A DNA stretch of 64,000 nucleotides from Leptasterias polaris (GCA_037783415.1 JAZGTN010000035.1:1178001-1242000), one strand, 5' to 3'; shown: positions 25,701 to 40,300, numbered from the stretch's first letter. Notes: generated from the sequence alone by a model not told the origin. Program-made: numbers and translations.

Positions 25701-28354
25701 CGCTCTGAAAGATTATCAAATAAAATGACATCTTCCATCATTTTAACATGAGGTGACAGTAATACTGTCTTTAGTATGAGGAATTATAGTTGTTTATGCC
25801 CACTTAAGGTGGGAGGAGGGGGGGGGTTTGAGGGGGTGAGGTAGATGGTGTGGGGGAGGCAGGAGGCTTGAAGTGGGAGGCAGGAGGCAGGAGGCAGGAG
25901 GGGAGAGGTGAGGGAGTCCATACCAGTGGGATTCCTCCAATGAAGACGTTACTTAGCCCCGTGATCAGATTCCCTGAGAACCCCAGCGTTGTCGTGTCAC
26001 TCCCGTCTACAGTCAGCCCAAGATTCTGCACTGCTTGGTTGACCGTAATCACATGGAATGCCCCGTCGCTGTACGTATCTTGTTGGCTGGAAAATGTTGT
26101 CACTAAGCCACTCAGATCCTGCAAGCTGAGGACCACTCGACCAGCTCTGAATAAAACCGCCAAATAACCTGGAAAGATACAATATACAGCTCACAAAATC
26201 AACCGTGGGCTCTTTTAAGATCTCTTTCAAAGAGTATCTCATCTCCCAATATGTAGCATAGTTTTATCCCTTTGGTCTATTCTCCAGAGTTGCCTCCTCC
26301 CCTGCAGTTTCCCCGTTTTTTTATAGTTGTCACTTATCTCAACTTCTTTCTTGTCAGATAATTTGTCCCCATGTATATCTTTGTCTTGTAATAATTAATT
26401 AACTAAGTTAATTAATTCATTAATTAATTGAGTATTTTGTTTGCTTTTTTCTTCTAAAGGCAATCCGCTACAAGCCTTGGCTTAATTAGGATCGTGCCTC
26501 CACAATATTGTCTTTTGCATTCTGTTATGTACTGTTCAGGATGGAAATAAATGTTATATTGAATTGAATTGAATTGAATTGAATTGAACATATATATCAA
26601 AGGCAAGTCCAGTAATCCTTTTTTTTCCCTACATAAATCCTCAAAGAAAACAAACTCAATGCATTTTTCCTATAGGCTTCTGACAATCTATGGACCAAGT
26701 TTGTGTGAAGGGGGTTTGGCTTCAAGCAAAGTTACAACGTGCTTCTGAACAGGTTCCAATAGACCCTTCTACATACACAAGAAAAGATGGCAGCACATGT
26801 AAAGGTCAATCTATGTTTTCCCAAGCTCACTGATGCCAAACAATGGGTATAGTAAAACAAAAATAACAGGGTTTATTTTAGGGTGGACAGTCAATTTTAG
26901 CTCTGCCGTGTGCTGGAAGATGACAAACTAGTTCCCGAGGCAAAGCCGAGGGAACTAGTTTGTCAACTTCCAATACCACGGGGAGCTATATTTTGACTAT
27001 CCACCTTCAAATCATGTTATAATAATATTAATAACAACAATCTAAGCATCTATATAGCGTTCTTACTCAGAAAAGGTACCACAACGCTTTACAACAATAA
27101 ATATTACAACAATCAACAATTAGGCCTAACAGCACAAAGGAATGAGAAAGAAATAATAGCCAAGTAAGCAAAATAAGTCTGGAAAAGATGAGTTTTAAGC
27201 GATGTTTAGAATTCAGTAAGCAAAATGGCATGACGTATTTGATAGGGAAGATTGTTTCAAAGGTTTGGAGCAGCTGCATAAAAACCTTTGGAAGATGAAG
27301 TGTATATATGTGATGCAGTCAAACAAAATAAGTTGTTTGTCGGCCCAAGTCATAACTGAATGTTGTTAAAAACCCCATGTTGATACCACTTTTGGTTCAA
27401 AAGTTGTGAAAGTAGAAACACCAAGAGATGCGAGGGCATGAACCTGAGAAAAGGTGGTTTAAAGTTGAGTTGTTTATTAAGCATACATCGGCAGTCTAAT
27501 CGGCACTTTTTCTTTTAATGCTAGTTCTAACCCCAAATTGACACTATTTTAATATCAGGAAGGAAGTTGCCAATATAAAATAAGATATGATTTGGCATTT
27601 AAATTTACAAAACAAATATTTTAGAAAATTTCACCCCTCTTGGCCTATTTTGGCTCATTTCTCCATAGTGACATTTCCGACAAACCACTCATTTAGCTTG
27701 ATCGCATCACATACTTGTACAAATATGACTCAAAATTTCTCAAGATGAAAAATAAAGCCCACCTGAGGTGAATGTAGAGACAGCGTAGAGGACCATCCCA
27801 TCCGGATTGGTTGAGCGTACTGACATTTCCATTCTGAGCAGCCCGTTGAATGTATGGCTGTATTGCATGTGACTATTCACCCGAAATGACGGCACGGATA
27901 TCGATATACCTACAGAACAACAACACATGGTATAGACAGTGTTAAGTCGGCCATCTTTACAGGTAATGGTAATAAGTTTTTAAATAAGGTTCAAGTCCTG
28001 CTCTAGTCCCTCTCTAGTAAATTTACCTTTGTTCAACCCCAAATTATTCAAGTTTAAGAGAATGGATTGACTTACTCTGGGCACACAGCTCCCCGGCCGT
28101 GCCAAACGGACACCGACAGACAAACTGGGTGATAGACAGGGGGACACAGGCTGCCCCAGCCTCACACTGTATACTGTTACAGACGCTGGCTTCACATCGC
28201 TGACCTGTATATGGCAAGACGCAGCTACAACTGAACCCATTCAACTGTAACATGCAAATATGACAAGTATTAAATTCAAGAATAGTAAAGTAATTCAAGT
28301 ATGAAATTCAGACAGACTGACAGACATTCCAACAGCCCGCCAGCCCGCCAGCCC

Positions 28355-28397
<43 letters not shown>

Positions 28398-31334
28398 TGA
28401 CCAACAAACAAGGGGTAAATGGGAGGTTTTGACTGACCACATTAGTGCAGACTCCACCATTGATGCATGTAGTCGGCGTACAGGCACTGATTTCCACATC
28501 ACAAAGAAGTCCCATGAACCCGTCGAGACAAGAACATGTGAAACCCTGGGCTGAGGAGGCATCGTTGGAACACACTCCTTCATTCAGACACGGATTACCT
28601 GACAGAGAAATATCAATTCAACTTTCAATTTATATTCAGTTTGCGATAATAACACCACGTGAGTAAATCTACTTTGCTGTGTAGATCTGTTCTTTGAGAA
28701 CATATCTTGCTATTTATTCGACTGCCTCATTTCAGAATTCAGGAGACTCTGAAAAGAACTGTCCGGGGTTATTAACTACTACCGGAGCGGGGGAGGGGGA
28801 GGGGAGGCTGGGATTTATCCGCTTAGTGGATCGAGGGGACTTCTCGCTATTAACTTCACTGCCGCAGAGTGAATTCTTAATTGGTTTCAACGATTTGACT
28901 AGCTGTCTGTAGACATCACCAGGTGATTTTTAATTTGATGTCAAAAAAAGATTCCATCACATTATCCTGTGACAAAGTCAGGTGTGAACTCGGCCAACGC
29001 TAAACCCGAGGGCTTCAAAATCAAGGTAGAAAGATTGGTTGTGAATTTTACACGCAAATCTTTTACGGACACACAAACCGAACTCAGATAAACTTGTTCT
29101 ATGCATGGATGCCCTCGAAAGAAATGTAAGCATGCCCAGACATTCTATTGTGTAGTGTGCACAATGCATGCACTCACCTTGTTACACTTTGTAACAAAGA
29201 AGAGACAAAGTGTACTGGAATTCCTGCTCAGAAATCTCCCTTTTTTAGGGGGTTATTGTGTAATCCCAAATTTTACATCTTCGACCTGAAAATGTTGCTT
29301 AACATTTTAACTTTTGCTATAAAGCCAAAACAAGTTACGGGGCACCAGTCGGCTGCATAGTGTTCTGTGTGCGTTTACCGACTTTCTATGCTACTTACTT
29401 GAGCAGTAATCACACTGAAAGGAGTTCCCGATGTTGGAACACGGCACGTTGAGAGGGCAGGGACTTGCCGCGCAGAAATCCAGAGTCTCGCAATTGGCTC
29501 CAATGAAATTGGCCATGCAAGAGCAGGTGTAGGCTGTTCCATATGTTGGATTAGGGGTGTTCACACAGGCTGCTCCATTTACACACGGGGAGGTAGAGCA
29601 GCTGTCCGTTATCTCACAGAAGGTTCCACTGTTGCCTAAAGCGCATTGACATCTTATGGGTACAAAACAAAAAGTGGGTTTTTCTTTAATGGAAATATTT
29701 TGCAACTATATTTGATGTAACGTTAGCAGAGTTTTTCTGAAAGACTAAATGATAAAGCCGTTTTTCAATGGCACTGAAAAAGAATCTGCTAGGGTTGGAA
29801 GATGTGGCCATACCAATATTTGGGTTTAAAGCAGAGACTATTTTTGTTGATTAGCTGTTTGCAACAGCCATTTCTTTTCTTGGTTTTTCTCTTCTTCAGA
29901 TGCATCTTCTTCCTTTCTGCTGCCTGCTAATATTTTTTCTGCGATTGACAATTAAGAGGCTATCTTTGTGGTGTTGCCATTACTGCAGGGAAATCGTTTA
30001 AATCAGCCTAAGCCCCTTTCACACTAGTCTATTCCCCGGGGGCATCCACAGGGAACAATGTAAAAAGGGCTTTCTCCTCTGCTGGGCCAAAGCTTTGGAG
30101 AGCAAGCAACTACCTTCGCTGAGATGCTCGACAAAGCAGTCAAGGCAGGCCTGTAGTTGAGGCCATGGCCTTCATTGCCCTGGTCTTGGCCTTGGTGCAC
30201 CTTCACAAGTTTCCCAATAGGATTTCAGATTTTTCAATGGAAGTGTCCTTTGCAAAATAAAAAATGGCCTTGCCCTCTCAAAGATGAAACTCCAGGCCTG
30301 TCATTGATTTACACTGATTTACTCTTTTTGGACAATCAGCATGTGACAGTTAATGTTCCGACTCATGGAGTGACGCCAAACAGCCTTTTTAAATCCGTTG
30401 GCAAAGGCGCTTTATAAATGACAGGTATTATTGTTATTTGTTAACTTACCTGTATCCGTTGACCTGATCAATGCACATGCCTCCATTCCGACAGGGATTA
30501 CTCACACACTCATCAATGGCAATCTCACATCGTGTGCCCACAAAACCTAAAGACAATACCAGAAAAAAATAATAATCAGAGTTTAAAAAGATAAACAAGG
30601 CTGTCATCCGAAAGAAAAGAACAATCCAGACAAACAATCAAGACAGACGACCCCCTGACCTTCTGTGCTGATAATAACATTAAGGGGTCTTGTCAAAATT
30701 AATCCAGGACAAGTGGTCGGATAACAATTCTCCAATGGCAAATTTTGTTTTGTCTTTGAAATGCCTGTTATTATTATTATTATGGTTGATTAAAAATACT
30801 TCAATACAGCGGCTAAAAGCCGAAATGTACAGTTTACAAAAAACAGTCATTGAAATCTAAAAGGAGCACCAGCAAGAAATGACATAAACAGATAGAAATA
30901 TCAAACAGTTATTAAGAAATACATAAAAACACACGCAACGAATTTGTGATAGCACAATATACTCAAAAAGGCCAAAATGGTTGGGTTAGATTATAATTCA
31001 TCCATCATTGCTCAATGATCCGAAGAGCCTGTCCACAAGATTAAAAGTATTAAAGTGGGGGAAAAGTGCATCATTTTGTAATGCAATGTGACTATCTACA
31101 ATACAGCTATAATTGCTTCTCTCCACCCAGGGGTAAAATGGGTACCTGTGAGGGCAGAGATGGTTCTTGTGATTGATTTAGCTTAGTAGCGCATATATTG
31201 CAGCACAGGCTGTATACTCCCCAGGGAGCTGAGATGGTTTAAGGAATTAAATAAATGGCCCAGTGACCAGGGGTAATAATGTTAAGAAGCGCTTTGAGAC
31301 ACCCTTGGGTGTGATAAAGCGCGATATAAATCCA

Positions 31335-31371
<37 letters not shown>

Positions 31372-34300
31372 GCATTCATTATACTTAGAAGGAATGGTAA
31401 GTAAAGGAAAACAAAAAGACAAAACTTTGTTTTATTAACAAAAAACAAAAAAATTATATTCAAGTTTTTAAACTTGTTTACCTGGCACACAGAAACATGA
31501 ATAAGACCCATCCAAATTCAGCATACACGCTGCACCGTTCAGGCACGGTTGGCTGGTGCATGCAGGACCCACAATCTGACACGTCACCCCGGTGAAGCCT
31601 GGCAAACAGTTGCACGTAAACGCCCGGCTGTTCGAGCTGCACGTCGCTTCGTTCTGACAAGGTCGGGATGAGCAGGGGTCGACGACCTCGCAGAGATCAC
31701 CTGTGTAACCTGGAGGGCACCTGAGCAGTACAGATGAAGAACAAAAAATGATTGAACAACTGGGTTTGATTTCACAAAGCACTAAGATTCATCTTAAGAT
31801 GATCTGTCATTATTACCAATGTGGTTTGTATTGTGACAATACACTTTGCTTAGCAGTTAAGATTGCTTTGCGGTTAACATCAATCTCAGCTCTTTGTGCA
31901 ATCGATTTCACAAAGCACTAAAGGCCAGGTCCAGTTAGAAAGACTAAATGATAAAGCCGATTAGATTTCTAAGAAAATTTGGCATCGAAACGGCTTAAAC
32001 ATTTACCTGCATTGGAAGTTCCCCCTGCTGTCTTCGATACAATCTCCATTTATACAGGGGTTGGGTTCACATCCCTGGGTGACTTCCAAGCAAAACTGTC
32101 CAGAGAAACCATTTTTACAATCACAGTAAACCTAAAAAGGAGAAAATATACAAACAACAGTTCATCAATCATCGCCATAGATAGATTTTACATTTCGACC
32201 GGGTTGGGTTCATATCCCTGGGTGACATCCCAGCAGAGCTGTCCATAGAAAACACTCTAACAATCACAGTAAACATGAGAAATACAAACACCATTTTATC
32301 AGTCACTGTCTATAGATTCTACATTTCAACCGGGTTGGGTTCACATCCCTAGATAATGTCCCAGTAGAACTGTCCAAGCAACCACTTTTCTAATCGCAGA
32401 ATAAACCTAAAACAGAACACACAAACACTTCATCAATCACAGTATCTATACTCTACATTCAAATCGGTGTCGGCTTACATCCTTGAAAATTCGTCCACAG
32501 AAACTGCTTTTGAAAAAGAGAATTATAAACAGTTCAAAAAAAGTACAGGAAAACCCGAATCCAAACAAGAACCCTGAACCAATATTAGTGAGAAAATGTA
32601 TTTTGGACCATACATGTACATAAATGTCTTGCAACCACAATTTGTTTTATCTTTAATTTCTAAAAAAAATCACACTAGAAAACAACCAACAACAAACATT
32701 TTGCACAAAAGATTCAAAGACTTACTTGGCCGTTCTGATTCCAGCAGATTCCATCATTCCGGCATGGGTTGTTAGGGAAGCACACACCGGGAGTCAACTG
32801 ACACCAAAACCCAGAGAAACCTTCTGGGCAGATGCAGAATGGCCCTGGAAAGAGAATGGCAAAATACACTAACTTGTTGACCCCCAAAAATATCTAAACG
32901 ACAGGAGACACAATAAAGGTACCACTTTGCATCCATCATAAAAGCAATTTTTCCCGATGGTTGTAATTTTTCTTTAAGAACCTGAAACCACCGAAAAAGT
33001 CTTCCAACATGTGAATGGACATGCAGGCTTACACTGAAAATTAATTTGAGTTGATTCATTTTTTATTTTTATTTTTTTTTAATCCCACTCAAATTTCCAT
33101 CAAAATTCGACGGAAAAAGTTACCTGCCTTTCCAGCAATTTTTTATATATTGAAATTTGAGAGTAATTCAAATTTTAATAATTAAAATCCACACAAATTC
33201 TTTAAGCCTGCATGTCCATTTACAGGTACACTTCATAGTATTTCTAATATTTGGACTTGTTTATCTTTTCAATATAAAAGTCATTAAAAACTTTTAAATT
33301 CTTTTCGACCCAATTAAAGCTGGTAGGTCTCATATTTGGCTCGCGCAAGTTTGAAACTTGCATGCGATAGTTTGAAATTTAAACGCACTTAAGAGCACAA
33401 GTTCAAAACTCTGAGCTTCTCAGCACTCAACACATGCATAACATTTCAACGAAGAGTCAAGGTTCGCTGAGGCTAAACTGTCAGATTTGTTCTCAAACTT
33501 AATATTTTTTTCCTATTTAAGAAACTCCACAGGTTGGGTTCGAACCCACAATCCTCTGTGCTTTTACATTGTTCCACGCAACCAACCTATAAAATCTTCA
33601 AAGCAAGTGCCACCGTTCCAACAAACACCGTCCCCACAGGAGGTGATTTCATCTTGACAGTGGTCACCGGTGAACCCTGCTTGACACTGACAGCGATAGG
33701 CGTCAGTACCAGTCACCTCGCACAGACCATTGTTGAGACAGGGTCGACTGGCGCATGGATCTCCGACCTCCATCTCGCACCTAAAGGAAAACAACAAACA
33801 AACAAAGCTCATTTTAATATCTGTTCAAAACACCCCAGACAGTTTAGGCAGTCCTATTGGTTGAAAGGTGGTCACATGCCAATGTTTAAATAGCTGATAA
33901 AGACATAGCTGGAGCTGTGACTGGTTGGCTAAAGCACGTTCGGCGTTCAAAGCCATACGTGTGTTGGCACGAAAGCTTATCCAGGTCATAACAACACGTA
34001 ATGCAATCAATACATACGGTACTCAAAGAAAATCTATTAGTGCACAACTGTTGAGCATTGCATGCAATGTTATTCTTGGCGAGGTGGCCAGATGACAGGA
34101 ATTAAAACAAATTTTACAAAAATACAAGTTCAATATTACAGTTTTTCCTTTATTTTTATTCTTTCCCCAAAAAGGGAATTTATGAATCTGAATAAAAGAG
34201 TAGCGACTCCGTCTAAAACTTTGCCAGGTCGTGGCGGTGTGATTAAAGACCCTGCCTTCAGCTCAGTCCTTTATCGCACGTCCCATGAACCTGGCGGTTT

Positions 34301-37300
34301 TAAATGGCATTTAAGACCTTGCCGCCACTCTTTTATTCCCTTAGTAGCTTGCATCGAAGATAAAGATAAATATTTTGAGTTTTACCTTACAGTACACAGG
34401 TATGTGGTACACAATGTATACAAATTTGGTTCAATAAAATAGCGGACTGTGTTCTGTCACAAAATTACACAAAAACTACACAATTTCAAGGTATATTTAT
34501 GTGAATCATTATTTTCTACTTTTAAAATGTCTTTCCAATCATTTTCATTTCCAAACAAATACTTTTTACAGCCCCAATCCAAAGGCACTATGACCCATTA
34601 AAGACTGGCTTATGCACACTAACCTGTCCCCGGTAAAGGCAGCAGTGCACTGACAAAGAAAACCAACAGCTATGTTGACGCAGTCACCGTTGTTCAGACA
34701 GGGAGAGCTGAGGCAAGGCAGCGGAGGGGGTACAGTAGACTCACAGTTAGCCCCAATGAACCCACTATCACACTGGCATGTATAGCCGTTGTTCACCTCT
34801 ACACACTGACCGCTGTTGCACGGGTTACTTGAGCAGGGGCGTGGTGGCGAGATCTCACAGTTTATACCGGAGTAGCCGGCGTCACAAGCGCAGGTGTAAG
34901 CGTTCACCTGGTCCGAGCACTGACCATTGATGCAAGGATTACTGGCGCAGGGTTGCTGAGGAGGGATGTCGCAGTTCTGACCGGTGTAGCCGTTGGTACA
35001 TTGACACGTGTACCCATTTGCAAAGTTAAAACACGAACCACTGACACAGGGGTTGCTGGAGCACGGCTGGACGACAACATTTGCGCAGTTCACCCCAGTG
35101 AAGTCCGCACTGCAGATGCACCTGTAGCCCGTCACAAGGTTCAAGCACTCACCACTGTTAAAGCACGGGTTACTTCTACACGGAAGGGTTATGATGATGT
35201 CACAGTTCTGACCAGTAAAGCCTGCGTTGCAGACGCATCTATAGGAACCCACTTGGTTGAAACACTCCCCGTTGACGCAAGGGCTACTAGAGCACGGCAC
35301 CGTAATGACAATCTCACAGTTGACGCCGGTGAAACCATTGTTACAAATACACAGGTAGGAACTCAGCTGATTCAAGCACACGCCGTTCTCCTGGCAAGGG
35401 TTGCTGAAGCAAGGTTGGAGTACAATGGTCTCGCAGTTCGTGCCCGTAAACCCTGCTTCGCAAATGCAACTGTACGAGTCTGGCTGGTTGACGACGCACT
35501 GACCGTTGACGCAAGGGTCACTTTGGCATGGTTGAGTCACAACCACGTCGCAGTTCTGTCCAACATAACCAGAATCACATGTGCAGCTGTAAGTATCTCT
35601 GAAGTTAAAACACTGGCCGTTGACGCACGGATTACTGGAACAGGGTAGAATTATATCCATCTCGCAGTTCTCACCCGTGAATTGAATGGGGCAGACGCAT
35701 CTGTAAGAGTCTTGATCAATCAGGCATGCACCGCCGTTCACACAAGGGTTAATGGCGCAGGGCTCGATGTCGCAGTTTTGACCAGTAAAACCAGCATCGC
35801 AGTCACAGCTGTAGGAGTTGAGAAGATTGGAGCACTGACCCCTGACGCAAGGGTTACTTGAACAAGGTACATGTAGCGGGGGCGCTATTGTCGATTCACA
35901 CGACAGACCTGTGGAGTGGAAAAACTTGAGGTTTGACTTGGTGTGTACAACACTGGATGGACTCAACATTTCGGGGGACAAATCGTTGGCTCAGAGAGAA
36001 AAAGGATTTGACCCAGTCGGCTCACAGCAGGAAGGATTTATACCCCATTTGTGCATGTCTTATTATTCCTTTAGCTCTGAGCTGACTGTGTCTGTCTAGG
36101 TCTTATAAGTTATTTCTGCTCTGAGCTGACTGGGTCTTTCTAGATCTTATTAATCAGCTCTGCTATGAGCTGACTAAACTCTTATGTCAGAATTACGACT
36201 TGCAAAGCAGAAACAGGTATTACCACCCTGATGACCATGCCATGTGCATTGATCCTGACTGGGTACCGGTAAGCTTCTGCTTTGCAAATAATACATGCTT
36301 AGCATGATACTGTGTCGAGGTACGTCATAACCTGGTGGGTCAAGCAGTTGATATAATTATGCATACATTCACTAATTCATGCACTACAGACAACAGCAAG
36401 AGAAAAAAAACAACCAGTGATTAAGAATATTATGCACTGCATCAATAACTTTGACATGGCACCAGGAAGTGGTTCACTTTTATACCATCTCAAAATCCGC
36501 ATCCACTTTTAAAAGCAAAGAACTTTTTTCTTTACCCGACCGAAAACTTTTAAAAGGTATCTCCTCTATCGGCTTTTCAACTTTGTCGTGGTCTGCAGGG
36601 AAAATTTTACTTATATACTCCTCAATATCCAAATCTGAAAACCCCTCAATTTCCACGTGAGTGAAGGGCTTTTCAACAGTCTTAACAGTCCTTTGAATAT
36701 CCTTTCTACAATTTAACTGAACTTAACTGAATTTTATTTGTCTAAATCCAGGAATGAGAGCAATTGGTGACAAGAAGGTCTGAAAATCTTTTCACAAGTA
36801 TATGAAGCAGGCTTCTTTAGATCTGAAGAGAATAACAATACGTTTTTTTTCGCCACACGAACTCAAAAAGGGAAAAACCCTAAAAATTTGTCATCCCTGT
36901 AAATCCGGTAGACTTGCCGGCTATGTTTTTTGTGGTAAACTTTGATTGAAAAAAAAAACACAACAAGTTTTCAGTGCCATAATCAAATCTTTAAACATAG
37001 GGTCACAGACTGGTATAAATACTCCAAACATTAATGACTCATAACAACTTACTTGGTGAGCGTGCACAGCAGCTATTGATAGTATCAACTATTATGAGAA
37101 AGGATTTCCTTCGAAGTAATTTGGTTTGGATAACATTTCACCACAAAACATTCGAATCTGAGAAACGATTCATGCATGAATAGTTTCTCAGATTACTGGG
37201 GGTTGTTTCCGTTTGCGAATGCTATGGTCAGAGATGCGGTTGGTACTCGCTGTCACCTCGTCACGCATGGATGGAATTAACGCTCTTGAGAAACTACTGT

Positions 37301-40300
37301 GACAGTTCATTGCTGTTTTCTCAGCAAGTAAACACTGTGTTCAGCTGAAACTTTCACATGTGACTTTTATTGTATCTTCTTTCATAATTTTGCAAATAAA
37401 GAAACATAACACGGACAAAAACCAATCTATGACCCTACCTTTAACATCTGACTGCAAAACTAAACCCTAAAATACACACCTGTAAAACCATTGTCACATA
37501 AACACAGGAAAGCATCACCCTGGTTCGAGCACTGTCCATTTGAGCAAGGGTTGGAATCACAGGGTTGGGGTGGAGGAATTGTGCTTTCACAGTTTTGTCC
37601 AGTGAAAATTTCACTACACATGCATGTGAAAGAATCACCAGCATTCATACAGGGCTGGCCATTCAAACAAGGATTGGAATCACAGGGTAAGGGTGGAGGA
37701 ATTGTGCTTTCACAGTTTTGTCCAGTGAAAGTTTCACTGCACATGCATGTGAAAGAATCTCCAGCATTCATACACGGCTGGCCGTTCAAACAAGGATTGG
37801 AATCACAGGGTAAGGGTGGTGGAATAGTACTTTCACAGTTTGGTCCTGTGAAAGTTTCACTGCACATGCATGTGAAAGAATCACCAGCATTCATACAGGG
37901 CTGGCCATTCAAACAAGGATTGGAATCACAGGGCAAGGGTGGAGGAATAGTGCTTTCACAGTTTGGTCCTGTGAAAGTTTCACTACACATGCATGTGAAA
38001 GAATCAGCATTGTTTACACATGGCTGACCGTTCAAGCAAGGATTGGAATCGCATGGTAAGGGTGGAGGAATTGTGCTTTCACAGTTCAGTCCAGTGAAAG
38101 TTTCACTGCACATGCATGTGAAAGAATCACCAGCATTCATACACGGCTGGCCGTTCAAACAAGGATTGGAATCACAGGGCAAGGGTGGAGGAATAGTACT
38201 TTCACAGTTTTGTCCAGTGAAAGTTTCACTGCACATGCATGTGAAAGAATCAGCATTGTTTACACATGGCTGACCGTTCAAGCAAGGATTGGAATCGCAT
38301 GGTAAGGGTGGAGGAATTGTGCTTTCACAGTTTGGTCCTGTGAAAGTTTCACTACACATACATGTGAAAGAATCAGCATTGTTTACACATGGCTGACCGT
38401 TCAAGCAAGGATTGGAATCGCATGGTAAGGGTGGAGGAATTGTGCTTTCACAGTTCAGTCCAGTGAAAGTTTCACTACACATGCATGTGAAAGAATCACC
38501 AGCATTCATACACGGCTGGCTGTTCAAACAAGGATTGGAATCACAGGGTAAGGGTGGTGGAATAGTACTTTCACAGTTTGGTCCTGTGAAAGTTTCACTG
38601 CACATGCATGTGAAAGAATCACCAGCATTCATACAGGGCTGGCCATTCAAACAAGGATTGGAATCACAGGGTAAGGGTGGTGGAATTGTGCTTTCACAGT
38701 TTTGTCCAGTGAAAGTTTCACTGCACATGCATGTGAAAGAATCACCAGCATTCATACAGGGCTGGCCATTCAAACAAGGATTGGAATCACAGGGTAAGGG
38801 TGGTGGAATTGTGCTTTCACAGTTTTGTCCAGTGAAAGTTTCACTGCACATGCATGTGAAAGAATCACCAGCATTCATACAGGGCTGGCCATTCAAACAA
38901 GGATTGGAATCACAGGGTAAGGGTGGTGGAATAGTGCTTTCACAGTTAAGTCCAGTAAAAGTTTCACTACACGTGCATGTGAAAGAATCACCGTTGTTCA
39001 CACAGGGCTGGCCATTCAGGCAGGGATTGGAATCACAAGGTAAGGGTGGTGGAATAGTGCTTTCACACATTTGGCCAGTAAAGCCGCTGCTACAAATGCA
39101 AGAATAAGTCATGCCGTCATCTATACATTGTCCGCTAAAACAAGGATTAGAATCACAGGGCTGAGGAGGAGGAATAGTGCTTTCACACTCTTGTCCAGTG
39201 AACCCATTGTCACACAAGCAAGAATAGCTATCACCATTGTTCATGCACTGCCCACTAAAACAAGGGTTAGAGTCACACGGTAGAGGCGGTGGAATGGTAG
39301 CTTCACAAATCTGACCTGTGAACCCCTGAGCACATGAGCACAAAAACAATGTGCCGATATTCTGACACTGTCCTCCGTTCAAACATGGGTTTGAATCACA
39401 GGGCATCGGCGGCGGCACAGTGGTCTCGCAGTACTGCCCTGTAAAGCCAGCCATGCAATTGCAGGTGAAAGAGTTGCCGTTGTTGACGCAGGTGCCGCCA
39501 CTGAGGCATGGTTGAACGTCACATGGTAGGATCGGCTGATCGCAGTCTCTACCAGTGATACCACTGGGGCAGTTACACATGTAGGACGCTCCAGCCTCCA
39601 GGCAGACGCCATTGATACAGGGATTGCTGTCGCACGGTCGTATCTCACTTTCGCATCTCAGTCCAGTGTAACCCTGCAAGCAGAGGCAGTCGTATCGGGT
39701 GGTACTCTGCACACGACAAAGGCCCCCGTTCAGACACGGGTTGCTGTCGCAGGGTGTTATTTGCGTCTCGCAGTTAGTGCCGATAAACATACTTCCGCAA
39801 ATGCACGTATACAGATTTCCGGAAAACAAGCATTGCCCTCCGTTGATACAAGGCCGACTGTCGCAGGGTGTAACCTGAGTGTCACAGTTCTGACCAGTCC
39901 AACCGGCTTGACAGACGCACTGGTATCCCGCACCAATGATCTGGCAGGCCCCGTTCACACAGGGATCAGGTGTGCATGGGATGTCATTCTCGCAGCGATC
40001 GCCCGTGAAGCCCGTCTGACACACACAGCGGAACCCCTTAAGCATGTCGATGCACTGCCCGTTGTTAAAACACGGAGGCTCCGATGCGACGATGCAAGCG
40101 TCGATCTCTATCTCGCAGAAGTCGCCGCTGAATCCATCCACACAGAAGCACTGACGTTCCCCTGGTGACAACGGCGGGCAGCTCGGTACCCCGACTTGGC
40201 AACAATAGCTGTTATGCTTACAAGGATTGGGAGTACAAATGTCCAGGATCTATGGATATGAAGGAGAACAACATACACAATAATTTTGCAAATATAATAA

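Noticed and set aside
28308..28583. Alternative minus-strand frames across the (GACA)n run ([11 protein letters not shown]…)
   Set aside because: These are translations of the microsatellite in intron 23, not protein.
34953..35648. Long plus-strand ORF opposite exon 16, and similar plus ORFs at 37491-39107, 53274-53774, 57367-57759, 58525-59100 and 59275-59793
   Set aside because: They are antisense shadows of the EGF arrays. Cys-rich repeats with regular codons leave the other strand open, and no plus-strand protein family is recognisable.
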